Of a stretch of DNA of 64,000 nucleotides, positions 47,264 to 59,710 are shown one piece after another. The position numbers and the translations under genes were made by a program. The notes under the pieces were generated by a model that worked only from the letters and a program-made list of their open reading frames with translations, was not told the origin of the DNA and searched no databases. Source of the DNA: Adenophora triphylla var. japonica (lineage: Eukaryota > Streptophyta > Magnoliopsida > Asterales > Campanulaceae); NCBI GenBank assembly GCA_022495995.1, contig JAFEMH010000738.1, positions 176,001 through 240,000 on the forward strand. Direction: 5' to 3'. The number at the start of each line of letters is the position of its first letter. Within the stretch, counting starts at the first letter, position 1.

Positions 47264-48190
47264 TTACTCTTTTAGCACTCTTTTTTTGTTTTTTTTTTTT
47301 TTTTTTTTTTTACGCGTAGTATACGCGCGGCTTGTCACCATTCGTTGGGTGTACGAAGGGATTCCCATCGAGGTGCGCAAGTTGCATGGCTCCTCAGGAG
47401 AAGATCTTACGGACTGACGTATGGCCCGACCCATACGGGCTCCCATTTGCCGAGGGGTTGATACGGGTAGGGGCTTTTCTTTTAAAACGAGATCCCCTTC
47501 TCGGATTTCCCGATGCTTTACTTTCTTGTCAAAGGCTACGGCCATTCTTCCTTGGTAGGCTCGGATGTGTTCCATGGCTTTTAATCGTCGCTCATCTAGC
47601 GGGGCCAATTCGTCATGGCGACTACGGAGCCATTCGACCTTGTTGATACGGCTTTCCGGTAGTATACGGAGCGAGGGTATTTCCGGCTCGATTGGGAGTA
47701 CGACTTCCATTAGTATGTGAGGAGCAAACGGTGTTTCCCCGATTCCGTTCGGCCCGTGTTACGTAGCCCGAGTGCAGTGTAACTTCTCGGGCCAATCTAC
47801 TGCCTTGGGCAACCATTTTCGGATGATATTTTCGAGTCTTGTTTCTTTGCCGGCCCGGCTCCGTTGGTTTGGGGCACATGTAAGGAGATGACTTGTGACG
47901 GGTTATTCGGAATTACGCGTATCCTATCGCATTCCCCTTTGAAGTGGGATCCATTATACGAAATATGTATACGCACATGATGTTCTCTTTGATGAAGAGG
48001 GCAACTTTCTTTGAATTGAGGATTTTGTAGGACTTTGCGAGCATCCTTTCCGATTCCTTCGAAGAAATCACCAATCTGCGTCTCTTTAGGCTCTTGCGGT
48101 TCCCAAATTCACGCTCGTCAAAATCTCTTCGGCGGCTTGGGCTCGATTTTCCTCTTTAGGACAACAGGCTTGGCATTTTATTTTTGTTGT
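47264..48190 (-). pseudogene. Tat-type integrase, C-terminal half
   Basis: The best-preserved block, from 47710 leftwards, reads MEVVLPIEPEIPSLRILPES and RLKAMEHIRAYQGRMAVAFD then GDLVLKEK, characteristic of the integrase C-terminus of Tat/Ogre elements. Upstream, in shifting frames, come NGSHFKGECDRI, VPQTNGAG and FIKENIMCVY, remains of the catalytic core. At least five frame changes are needed. The rest of pol is not recognisable beyond 48190. Confidence 0.8.
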
Positions 48191-51100
48191 TTGATTTTTA
48201 ATGTGTACGCTTTTTTTATCTAATGAATTATTATTAAAATTTTTTATTAATTAATTCATCATTAGTTAAAGTGGCAATCGAGGATACTCGAAAGGTTCGT
48301 CATTTCATTGAAAACGAAAGGAATACGAGTGCTTGCTACGGACTCGTAGTCTTCGGCGTAAAGAGTAGTCGGACGACTCTAGAGACTCGATCTTAACAAA
48401 GAGAGGGGAGGACTTGTCTGAATTGACACAAAGGGACGGGGGGACCAATCCAAGCTTGGTGATCATTTCCTCCTTGGTCGCGGACGGGCACGAGAGGTTT
48501 TCCCAATTTTTTAGCGGCTCTTCTTTGTTGGTGACCTCGGGACTCGCGAGAGGCTGAAATCTTTGTTTTTGTTGTTTCCTTTCTCAATTCTTTGCCTATC
48601 ATCTCTTGGGTACCGAGCCGAGATCAATCGAATCACAGCACACACACAGTACTTCTTAAACTGAACAATTGTTTGCATAACGGACAGACCATCTCCGATC
48701 ATCACAGGCTATCGAGGAAATTTGTGACGGCCTTAGCTTTTGGCTGTCAATTCGAAGGCTCCGGGTTTGAGGATCTTCTGGGCGGTAGGAATAGTGGTTG
48801 TGCAAGCTTCTCCCGAAGCCCGATTCCACCGGGAATTCGAGAGCAACGGCCTACGAAGGTATACTCACTCTTCATGGTAGTGGAAGCCCCGGGTATCTTG
48901 GGTAGGTCCGGGAACATTCTACGGTCCACCGGGTTAGCCTTGGTTCCTCTAGAGACTTGTTGAGGCTATCACGTAGTTTTAGCCATCCTGCCGTAGGAGT
49001 AGATCCAATGATGTTTGCTGAGTTGTGTGGCTTCAGCCCGGCTTTACAACTACATAGTCAGCCAAATTAGAGTGTTGAAGGAGGGTAGGGTGAGGCCAGG
49101 GACCCTTCTTGTGGCGACTTAAAGTGTGTTTTTCCTTTTGCGGTAAGGTCAAACCGAGAGCCTCATATCCCAGGCCGTGGCGAGTATTCTGTCCGTTCAC
49201 CTCGATGAGTTTGTGAGTTCCTTGTTGGTGCTAAATCGAAGAGCCCAGAGCCGGTGGGTGGCTCGATTTTCTCATCTTCCCAGACGGTGAGGATTTTATC
49301 AGTAATTGTCAGGATCTATGTTGCACATTTGGAGTCCTTCGGGAGGCTCGTCAGGCGGGGAAATGGCCCGTTAGCATGAGACCTTCCTCGTCATGTTTGA
49401 TTTCATGAAACATAAGGTGTTCCAGCGTATCGTGCCACTTACTCAAGTGACTAAATCCATAAATGGTTGTCGGGTCCCCATGGAGATGGAAGGCAATTTC
49501 ACACCTTTGGTGGAGGCTTGGCGGCCCCTATTGACTTGATGCAGCCAAGGTCTTTAATAACGGCGTGAGGCATTGAAAGTAATCGGGATGTCAATAACTG
49601 GGGCTTCCCGCTACCGGTATCCAAACTGCTTGTAGTCTTCTCGCAACCGGAAGTAATTGTGGCGACTCCAGAGGCTCGCTCGAGAGCTTTGAGTCGAAAT
49701 AAGCTTTTCGATGAGGAAGAAGGAGCTTCAAATCTTGTAGTCTTGATATCAAGCAAGCCCCGGTCATGATCTTTGCCGGAAGAATGTTCATTCGGAAATA
49801 TGGCAACCCGGGACCAGGAGGCGTCGATTCTAGATGGTAGTTTGTGATGAAGCGGAAGAGGCTCGGAGTTCCTGAGGTATCGACCCCTTGATGTTCAAAG
49901 TGAGATCACGTGCAGTGGTCCTGTTCCACGTGTAGTGGATGTTTCCAACTTGAAGATCGCGTACCACATCATCGAGTCGAAATTGCATTCAATAGGAGCA
50001 CATGTAGTGCGAGACGAACTTTCTTCCCGGCTTGATTTCACTGGGGATAGGACGAGGTGAGTAGAGACCCGGAGGAGCTGGCTGTGTTTCAACTATCAAG
50101 CCCCAGGTGATTTTACGGGGATCCTCTTTTCGGGATGCAGGTTACTGTTGTCTCTAGCATAGACGACGATCTTCTTTCGGTGCTTGATACGTGAAAGGTG
50201 CACTTGGGGCTGGATTCGATCCCTGCCTTGTGGTCTGAGAGCGGCCTTGGAAGAATTTTCTGCTGGATAGTCAGCAGTTAATAGTGGCCTGCATCGATGC
50301 ATCTACTTATTTAGATGTTCTTAATCTTCTTGGAGTCAGCCAGGGGAGCCCTTTTGGCTATTGACCCAGTTGCGACGGAGTCTATGTGACCGAAACGAGG
50401 CTGTGTTGCCCTACATTGTAGCTCCTTCTTGGTGGCGGCCCTTATACGTGTAGCGGTAAGGTGCCCAGTCTACGAGCTTTTGGGTTTGGGGTTGTCATGT
50501 TGGCTTGATCCTCACTTGCTTGGATCAGCCCCCTTGATTTGGTTAGGGCGTGGCTTCAGGTCGCTCTCGAAGGATTTGCTCATGGTTATCATGCAATCAC
50601 CAAAATGTCGATTGTCGGCGAAATCGTCTTTTGGCTTTAGTGGCTCATCCCGGAGTATAGTGCAACCATTCGATTCCTTGACCGTTGTACTCGGGTTGGA
50701 GATGATTATAGCGTTACCATTATGTTGAGGCAGCCGCTGTCCATTCATTCAGCCAGGTTTAGGACTTCTCTGAAAGCTGACATACATTCGAGGGGAACAG
50801 GTGACCTCTTCTTGGGTAACCATGAGGAGTGTTACTTTGACCATTACAGGGTGGATTTGATCTAACCATGGTTATTTCTCATTTGGGCTTAAGGATGGGA
50901 GTTAATTTTCCTCTTGGAAGTGATCGAGACTTGGCACCACTCAGCTACAGATCTTTATGGGACCACTGAAAACCACTCCCAAAGCATGGTAGCGTGTTAG
51001 GGCATTCTAAGGCGTCTACGTGCTCGGAATCCCTTGAAGAAACTTCATGGCCTTCATGTCCTCGGTCTTCGCATATTCGTCTTCCGACTCGTTTCTTCGT

Positions 51101-54100
51101 CCCCGGTAACTTAATAACCGGCCATTGTGCACGGCTCAGACAAACTGCTCATTTCGGCATGATTGTTCAGTTGTTCATTTCGGATACGGGGCCTCGATTG
51201 ACTCTTCGCTCTCGTCATCATCATCATCATAGCGTTTTTGTCGTCGGAATCTTCAACATTCCCATATTAAAGTGGATTTCGAGGCGGAGGAGAGCGTTTC
51301 ATCATTTCATTGAAACCCGTTAAGGGGAATATGGAGTCGTGTGCTAGCCTTGAAGGACTCGTCATATGCTCCCGTTCGGGCGTAAAGGCCGTTGGACGGC
51401 TCGAGTGGCTCGGCTTCTCCTCCCGAAGTGCCGGGAAGAGTGAGAGGGTGGCACGTATTTAACACCGAGGTTGACACGAATGTAGAAGGGTTCTTCCTCC
51501 TGCAGTCTTCCGGTCTTATTTGTTCGCGGATCGTATTTCGGGCACAGTAGGTTCCAATTCTTTAGCGAAGTGTACTAGCTCCCGGATGCTCTTTGACCTC
51601 TTTGCGATAAGCGCCCGGTCTACGAGGCGCTCTTCGAGCTTTCGTTGTTCGATTCTTCTCGGTGTTCGGAACCGAGAATCTTGTGTAAATGGTTCTTTCA
51701 TGTTACGAGTGAGCATGTGGAACGGGGATCTTCCTCAATCACAGGGATTTCCATTTCGGTCTTTCCCTTCAATCCGGATGAAATAGCGGGCTCGTATTCT
51801 TGCGAGTCTTTGCAGTGAGACCCAAGATGGGTTGATTCGTTCCCATATCCTCGAAGCGGAAAGGGAATCGAACGGGTCGGGATCCTCGACAAGGAGGTTG
51901 GCCACTGCAGTTCATTTTAGGTGGACCAGAATTCATCGGTGTCTTCGTGGGCATGCGAAGATTCTCAGCATGACTGACCATATTCACTGCTTATGGTTCC
52001 TTGGCGGCCAGATTTTGGGTGTTAGGCCCTTGGGGCAGCCAACTTTCCTTGCTCTATTGAGGACTGGATTGCCTTTTTGCAGTATCATGGCGGTTGTCGG
52101 TTTCCTTCCGAGTATGTCAAGTGAGCTTGATGAAAAGCACAATTAAACTTTGTAGTATCTATGGGAGCATTCGGTCTGCTCGCTTGAGTGTGTTGGAAAT
52201 TCTCATTTAGTTCGAAGGCAGTGCGCGAACTTTTCTTGAAGGATGCTTAGCCCAAGGATGTCGTTGGTTGTGGGCATTCTTGGCCAAAGTTTTCAAGACT
52301 TCGTTGACCCGTGGAATGCAGTGCTCACCTTATGACTTTAAGGTCTCCCAGCCGGTTGATGGGTGTGTTGGTGGAGCTGGAGGCTATGTGTTCATGTGAT
52401 GCAACGAGGCGCCTGGTAGGCTGTGAACCGCGAGGGATATCCATTAATGGAACATTTCTTTGCCTTTGGCGAGTTCCAGAGTCGGCAGTGTTTGCGGGAG
52501 GAGCCGTCGTATATACGTGGCGGGTCAGGTAGATGGGATCATAAGCCTTTCATTTATGCGGAGAGGCCCTCGTAAATGCCTTTTCAAACTTAGGTGGAGT
52601 GATCCGAGTCACTAACCGCGAGGCCGTAGATATGCGAGTATGGGAATAGTGATGTACGAGGGAAGCTCTCGGATTGTGTGGTTTCAATCTTGTAGTGGAA
52701 GATGTCAGTTGTTCCTCTTCGGTGAAGGATCATAGGGATGGTCCATTTCTGGGATAGGGAGTTTAAACCGGATTCCACCGCTTGTAAAGTCCCCAACATT
52801 CAGTCGGGGCTGCAAAGCCCATTGTTGTGTATGTCGAGGCCTTTTGTTGGCGGTTTCCCATTCTCCAAGTTGGCCTTATATTTCTACTTGGTGAAGGCAT
52901 GGCTGGTAATCTGGTCCCATGTAGCCACGGTGTGCATTTCGGGAATTTTCAAAACGGAAGAACGCACTAAGGCCCAGCTGGACTTGAGGATGGCGAAATA
53001 GTCGGCTTATTTGCTTGGATTGGTACATCCTTTGGACCTTTCGTTGCCCGAGGTATATGTGTCGGAAATCTGAGGTTACGTCGTTGGCATAGGCGGTCCC
53101 CATCTTTGAGATCCCTGAGCATTAGGCATCACGAATTTGTGGAAATGAAGGAACAATGGAGTCACAGTGGTACCCAGAGATAGGCTCTAGGAGCGTTCGA
53201 ACTTTCTTGGCGATCGGATTCGGCCTCGAATAGCTTTCATTTCCTTGTCAGCTGCTCTTTTCGTAGAACCGGGCCGGATAGGGGTCTTATAATCCTTTCA
53301 AGGCAATCGGAACCAGTCCTGACATTCCCACGAAGCTAGTGGGTGAGCCGAGAGAGGTTGAGCTACCAGTGGGAGCGGAGCGGGTGGAGGGAATGGGTCC
53401 GTCCGGATCAGGGCCGTAGGTGGAAAACAGTATGAGCGTTGGACTCCGCCGGATAATGGGAAGTTACCACAGGGAGCGTGGAGTAGGAGCACAGTTTGGC
53501 GAAGGATAGAACCTTGCGGCCTGTTTGTTGGGATTTTCAGAGCTGGCGAAAGTAGGTGGAGAGTGCGGCCCCTTGATGTAGCAGGATAACTTGGATTTCC
53601 AAGTGGGGCCGTGAAGTAGGCTTGAGTGCGGAAATTTCTTCAGCTGTATCCGGATTGTTAGGCTGAATTCTGCATGGGATCATTACTTTGTGGTGAAGGT
53701 GTGTAACCGAGAGTCACTTGAGTCACAGTGATTGGGGGCCGGATGACCACCAGGGATGGACGGGCAGGCAGTAAACATAGCAGTCGAGTGAGGAATGGAT
53801 TTGTGTGAGGAAGCTTGATGGTGAACTAGTGCGTTTGTTACGAAAGAGGAGGGAGAACCCTCACGATTGGCGTGGCCCCGGTAACACGGTGCCAATGGCG
53901 GCATTCCGGCTGATAGTGAAACCATTCTTAAGCTGACCCTGCGAAGTCGAGATTAATCGATTCCTCGTATGCAAGTCTGGCGGGATCCCGATCTCGCTGT
54001 GGCATTAAGTCTTGATCACATGAGAAGACGTTCCATCGGAATTTGGCCTTTGTTCATGATTTCATCACGTCGAGTTTGCAGTGCGGATCAGGTGCAGTGA

Positions 54101-55500
54101 ACCGTGAGTTGGGAAGGCGCGGCCGAAAATGATCGAGGAGCATGGGCTCTTCCCGACTAATCAACGATGTACGGTGCAGCACCGTGGAGCTTTGTGCGGG
54201 TGGCGGAAAGCATCACTGAGTGTAGATGCAGGAATGGAAGCGGCTGTTGAGAGTGGGGTTGGCATCCTGCGTCTTCTTCCACAGTGAAGGTGCCATGCAT
54301 AGATTGAGGCGGCGGCCGGACCGTGGCTCTTAATAGCCTCCAAAGCTATTTCAGGCTGTATTTAGGCGTAGCTGCATGCGTAACCTCATACGTTGCGCTA
54401 GCGGATTCCCTTTGTTGCTCTGTCGAGGGTCCTGGAGGGAGAGCGGTGGCGTTATCCCCATCATTACCCAGCGATGCGGGTAACATCCTGAAACCGGAGT
54501 TGGAACAAACGGCGAAGGCGATGACGCGCGGCACGACTCTTTCCCAACTAATCAAGAAAACGATGACCCGGTGCTAGAAACCGAAGCAAGCTTTGGGCTG
54601 CGGAGGCTGCGGGAAGGACACGAAGGGTTGGTCAGATGTGCAGGAATGGAAGGAGGGTAGGTGTTTGGGCTTAAGGCTCACGCAACATGCGCTATTTGTT
54701 CATGTTTACTTAAAACACGCTTTATTAACCTAATCGGTTGGAAAAGATTGCTCTTCTTTTCGCAAACTACTCGGATCACTGGATCGGTGGGCCCCCGTCA
54801 CTACGTCTATAAGCCCCTCGTATTCCACCCGTATTTCGACCTCCCAGTGGACAGCCAGGGCGAGGGTCCTATAGAGCAAGCGGGTCCCACCGACCGAAAA
54901 AAAAATGATCCTAAAAGTCTCGCGGGTAATCGAGTCTTAACGAGCATTCGATGTAAATTACGACAAAGCCGACGTCAAAAGTCAAGATCATGTCCGAGGG
55001 CTCGACGAAAAGCTTCCGGCATGATTTGGGACTGATAAATGTCCACGATTGATCTTGATTTGTTGTCAATTAGGCCGTAATTAGGCATGGAATAATCATT
55101 AATCCTTGATGACGATGTCAAATGTTTGCCGGGAGTCAGTGTATAATTTGTGCCGAGCCGAGCCGAAGTCAAGGCGCCTGTCAATAATCTTGGTCAAAGT
55201 CTCATGGCGGAAAACCAGCAGAATTTCGATTAGGGTCCCCGAAAGATATTGAGTCGGTATGCCGACAAAGGCTTGAAAGGAAAGGTCTATACACGCAGGG
55301 CATGACACAGACCGGACTAAAAACCAACGGTCTCGGACAAAGTGTGTCACTGGACAAGCGCATGGTCGACACGAGGCTCCATGGATGTTTGGGTAGTCCC
55401 GTGCTCATCCGAGAGGCGTAATAAGACCAAACGGACCGCGACAAGGATTTCCCCGGGTTAGGGACGTAGGTGTGCAGCGTGCCGGTCGCCACGTGCGCGT
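48191..55500. other. 7.3-kb Tat interior without recognisable genes
   Basis: This is where gag, protease, RT and RNase H should lie on the minus strand. I read all frames and found no YxDD, protease or zinc-knuckle motif. Base composition is even and non-AT-rich, unlike the spacers, so it is probably ancient or heavily indel-damaged coding DNA. A weak duplication links about 48265-48600 with 51265-51660 (TCATTTCATTGAAA and GGACTCGT blocks). Confidence 0.5.
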
Positions 55501-55962
55501 AGTAATGTGCAAGCAATTTCTATATTCTTTTTCTGAGTAAAATAGAAAATTTTTTTTTATGTGTCTTAAAAATATGATGCATGATGATTTTTTTTTTTGA
55601 AAATTTTCTTTTTTTTGAAAATATTTTTTTTTTTGAAATTTAATGAACACATAAGCACGTAAGCACGAAAATTCCGACAGTTAGGGACATTATTCCGACA
55701 GTCAAAATTTTGACTTTCTCCGAGGCGGCCAAAACAACACGAAAAAATGTGCAAAAATCAACACACACACAAAAATGATTTTCAAAGCCGGGACGGAAGC
55801 TTGACCCTCAAAAGCTCTTTTTTTTTTTTGAAAACGGTGGTACCGGTACGTGGGATTGTTAAACCACAATTTATCCCCGACTCGTGTTAGGAGGCGATAA
55901 CGGGAAGTTTAATGGTTTCCACCAATATACCAAGTATCATTTTTTTTTAGAAAAAGCTTAAA
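55501..55962 (-). other. 5' leader of Tat element
   Basis: Homopolymer-rich stretch next to the primer site, with A- and T-runs and a direct repeat TTAGGGACATTATTCCGACAG-like (ATTCCGACAGT twice, 55671 and 55691). No ORF supported. Confidence 0.5.
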
Positions 55963-55980
55963 TCCCCAGCGGAGTCGCCA
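55963..55980 (-). other. primer-binding site TGGCGACTCCGCTGGGGA
   Basis: Adjacent to the inner end of the 5' LTR; this tRNA-Arg-type primer sequence is shared by Tat/Ogre-lineage plant elements. Confidence 0.85.
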
Positions 55981-55981
55981 C

Positions 55982-58436
55982 TGTGATGATGTGTCGCCAT
56001 TTTCGCGGGAAGAAATTCGATTTTTTCGCGTTTCTTTGAAAAAAAACCAAATAAAACCCGGGAAAAAGAACGGAGTCGCCACGCCATTTTTGTTTTAAGG
56101 GCCAAAACTTTGAAAAAAGCCCGAGATCAGAAATTTGGGTTCGGAGGTCATGTTACACGCCGGGAAGGACGTTAGTGTGCACCCGGAATGCCTCGTAAAA
56201 CGAGTCTTCCAAGCTGAAAATCATTTGTGTGTGTGTGTGTGTGTGTTTTGGCCAAAATAAGTTGAAACTCAGAAAAGTAAAAATTGGGATATCTTTTTAA
56301 GACTTTAAACTGATCCCATGATTTTTTGGAAGATTTTTGGATTGAGATTTGGTAATCAAAAGACCTTTTGAAGTTGAGAACCACTTCTGCCAGAATGAAA
56401 AAGGCAGTGGACCTTTGATTTTGAAATGGATTCAAGGGTCTTAAAACTTCATAATATGGATAAACTCAGAGAATGAAAGTTGTTCCAGACACCTTGAGTA
56501 AGATTTGTGCGAAGGAATTTTCCATTTTGGAGAAGATTTGAGGGGTCAAAACCTTCTGGAAACCTCAGATATGAGATCTGGATTCCCAGAAGCTGATGAA
56601 CTATCCTCTGAAAGAAAATTTGAAAAGAGGAGTTTTACTCACCCAAAAAATAAAGTAAAAATATGTATGGAAATATCTGGATGTTGGCTACAAAAAGTGT
56701 TTTGTAGTTAACACCAAATTCCACATTTATCTGTGTCCAAAAAATTAGACCATGGACTGAGGTCTGAGGAAATTGCTACTGGACAGCAACTTCTCAAGAA
56801 AGAAAATATGATTTTAAAGGGGGGGTTTTGCATCCATGCTTGTCCCCATTTCCCTAGGTTTTGGTTAGTGATCACTTGACATTTTAGTGGTGAATCAACT
56901 ATACCAAACCATCCTTGGGGTACATTAGGACTAAGCATTTCATTTGCTTGGGAAGGGGATTTTTATCCTTTAAAAATGAGATTTGATGCTTGAAAATGGT
57001 TTTTAGGGTTTTGAAAATGAGTTTTCTTTGCAAGAAAGTAAGAGAACTTAAAAATAATTTTGATCTTTGTAGAAGATCATCCATGGAGATGGTCTTCCAT
57101 GGTGATCTTCTTAGATCTAAAGCAAGAAGATGAAAGAACTACATTTTGTAGTTTGCAAATGCATGCATGGTTGGAGTTTAGGGTAAGGAGAAGGAGGGTT
57201 TACCAATCTTCCTTGTGTTCTTGAGTTTTTGGCTTGAGTGTATGAGTGTTTAAGGCTTAAATATGAGAGTGAGTGGATGAGTGTGAGTTGGGAAAGATTG
57301 GAGAGAAAATGGTGACAATTCTTGAAGAATTCTCACTGTTTTCTCTCTATATTTCGCCAGAGGTTCGGTGCAATTGGTGTTGTTGCTTCTTATTTTTGTG
57401 ACTGGAGGGCTCAATTTATAGCCCTCCTGAAAATGCAAACATGTCCGCGCGGATGGATCCAGTCGCGTGCACTGTTCATTAATTGCTGCTTCAGGCTTTG
57501 GACAAGAGGAATATTTCTTTTGAAAATTCAAATTAATGTACCAGCTTATGTTTCCAAACCATTTCTATTTTTGGTTTTCTTCCTTTGTTTTGCTTTTTAA
57601 GATTCTTTTTGAGGTTTAACCTTAAATAACAATGCCCATTTTACCCTCATTTTGTTAGAAATGTTAGGATTGTTAGGAATTGTTAGAAATGTTATAACTT
57701 TCGTTAATTTTCTAACGAAAATTCTAACAAGCTCAAATTGGAGCACTTACAAAGTCGCCCTCGCGACGGCGCTTCGAAGGAAGCGGGGTCGTCGATAAGA
57801 GTAGGCTCCATATTTGGCGGGATGATCGAGTGATCGGGTGGTGAACCTAGCGATAGGCTACCTACGTATCCCGAATGGGAATCAAGCCGGCCGTAGTTCG
57901 GGTCTTTGACCAAGGAGATGATGGCGTTTTAGGTGCCTCGAACCTGATGAGCGAGTTCTGCGAATCGGTTCTTTGGAAAGAAACTCTGTGGGGATAAGAG
58001 ATGACCATTTTCGGCCTCTGATGGCTATCCGCTCTGTTGGGGATAGGAATGACCATTTTCGGTCTGATGGCTATCCGCTCTGCTGGGGATGATTGTGATT
58101 TATCGTTTTCCTAGTGATAGCGTCTTAGGTGCCTCAAACCTTGGAGATGGCGTTTTAGGTGCCTCGAACCTTGGAGATGGCGTTTTAGGTGCCTCGAACC
58201 TTGGAGATGGCGCTTTAGGTGCCTCGAACCTTGGAGATGGCGCTTTAGGTGCCTCGAACCTTGATGATGATGGCTTTTTAGGTGCCTCGGACCTTGGAGA
58301 TGGCGTTTTAGGTGCCTCGAACCTTGATGATGATGGCTTTTTAGGTGCCTCGGACCTTAATTTGAAATGGCCTTTCGGTGGACTTCGTCTGCTGCCGAAG
58401 GAGAGGGTGACCGTTTTGGTCGGGGGGCTGGACCTA
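55982..58436 (-). repeat. 5' LTR of Tat-type element, U3 end truncated
   Basis: Direct repeat of 38083-40530, including (GT)n (56227-56246), TATA (57411-57424), TCCGCGCGGA (57444-57453) and the eight-unit 30-bp array. It breaks off at GGACCTAA (58436), before the 73-bp minisatellite present in the other LTR. Confidence 0.9.
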
Positions 58437-59262
58437 ATTGAATGGTCCTATATCACTTGATATAGTACCATTCAAAGAAAGCTCCATCTTTGGCCAAAAA
58501 CCCCAATTGAATGGTCCTATATCACTTGATATAGGACCATTCAAAGGTCTTATAGCTTCGTATATGATGTTGTTAAGTCCTATACCAGTTGCTATATGAC
58601 CATTCAAAGGTCTTAATGCGTTGATATAAGATTGTGTGAGGTCCTATACTACTTGCTATAGGGCCATCCAATGGTCTTATAGCTTTATATATGATGTTGT
58701 CAAGTCATATACAATTTGCTATCGGACCATTCAAAGTTCTTATAGCTGTGTATATTATGTTCCCAGGTCCTATACCATTTGCTATAGGACCATTCAAAGG
58801 TCTTATAACTTTGTATATGATGTTGTTAAGTCATATACCAGTTGCTATAGGACCATTCAAAGGTCTTAATGCGTTGGTATAAGATTGTGTGAGGTCCTAT
58901 ATCACTTGATATAGGACCATTCAAAGGTCTTATAGCTTTGTATATGATGTTGTTAAGTCCTATACCAGTTGATATAGGACCATTCAAAGGTCTTAATGCG
59001 TTGGTATAAGATTGTGTGAGGTCCTATATCACTTGATATAGGACCATTCAAAGGTCTTATAGCTTTGTATACGATGTTGTTAAGTCCTATACCAGTTGCT
59101 ATAGGACCATTCAAAGGTCTTAATGCGTTGGTATAAGATTGTGTGAGGTCCTATACTACTTGCTATAGGACCATCCAATGGTCTTATAGCTTTGTATATG
59201 ATGTTGTCAGGTCATATACCATTTGCTATAGGACCATTTAAAGGTCTTATAGCTGTGAAATC
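58437..59262. repeat. palindrome-rich ~63-bp tandem array
   Basis: Two alternating monomers, one with TATAGCTTTGTATATGATGT and one with TAATGCGTTGGTATAAGATT, each end in CTATAGGACCATTCAAAGGT. Each monomer contains an inverted GGTCCTATA...TATAGGACC pair, so the array can fold repeatedly. At least 12 monomers are present, some diverged. The ORFs across it are not credible genes. Confidence 0.88.
58472..58510 (+). repeat. 39-bp copy of the dioxygenase exon
   Basis: It matches 38019-38057 (left flank of the Tat element) with one mismatch. It lies between two copies of the 63-bp array's palindrome at the right end of the Tat element. Confidence 0.92.
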
Positions 59263-59337
59263 TCATTTTTTTTTTTAAATTAATTTTCCTCCACAGTTTA
59301 TACTAATGAAATATATTGCAAAAATAATATAAACAAA

Positions 59338-59405
59338 GCATTGGCCAAGTGGTTAAGACCTTGGTTTATATTGGAAGGTCTAGAGTTCGAATCCTACACT
59401 CTACA
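59338..59405 (+). other. tRNA-like sequence (tRNA pseudogene or SINE head)
   Basis: TGGCCAAGTGGTTAAGAC resembles an A-box of Leu/Ser-type tRNAs and GAGTTCGAATCCTACACTC a B-box, 32 bp apart. The acceptor and anticodon stems do not pair well, so a functional tRNA is unlikely. Confidence 0.45.
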
Positions 59406-59710
59406 TTTTGATTCAGCTTTTCTAAAATAACATAGAAAAGAACGGGGTGGGCTAACTGGGGAAGGAGGGGTATTCTAGGTATATTAATTACAGCGGGTTT
59501 CTGAGGAATTTCTGATCTCGATTGGATATTTATGGGTTTGTGATCTCACTTACGGGTATTTTGATTCAACTTTTCTAAAATAACATAGAAAAGAACGGGG
59601 TGGGCTAACTGGGGAAGGAGGGGTATTCTAGGTATATTAATTACAGCGGGTTTCTGAGGAATTTCTGATCTCGATTGGATATTTATGGGTTTGTGATCTC
59701 ACTTAGGGGT
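59406..59710. repeat. 153-bp direct tandem duplication
   Basis: Units 59406-59558 and 59559-59710 differ at only two or three bases (TTTTGATTCAG versus TTTTGATTCAA; ACGGGT versus AGGGGT). Recent origin likely. No coding. Confidence 0.93.

Larger units (their letters stand above)
38083..58436 (-). mobile_element. large Tat/Ogre-type LTR element with antisense genes
   Basis: Direct repeats 38083-40530 and 55982-58436 (about 97% alike by eye) are the LTRs. Inside the right copy lies a TGGCGACTCCGCTGGGGA primer site (minus strand), so transcription runs right to left. An integrase tail of Tat type is recognisable at 47.26-48.2 kb. Two genes on the opposite strand occupy 41.9-46.9 kb, between pol and the 3' LTR, a position where Tat-lineage elements are known to carry extra ORFs. 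Coding regions are heavily frameshifted. The left end interrupts a dioxygenase gene and the right LTR is truncated by a tandem array. Confidence 0.85.

Noticed and set aside
46990..47417. hydrophobic poly-Phe ORFs that look like membrane proteins
   Set aside because: They are poly-T tracts. The Phe runs are an artefact.
48592..54577. scattered 60-120 aa ORFs in the Tat interior as novel genes
   Set aside because: None has a recognisable motif, and lengths are what random frames would give in non-AT-rich DNA.
59338..59405. functional tRNA gene
   Set aside because: A- and B-box-like words are present but the acceptor and anticodon stems do not pair. Kept only as a tRNA-like sequence.
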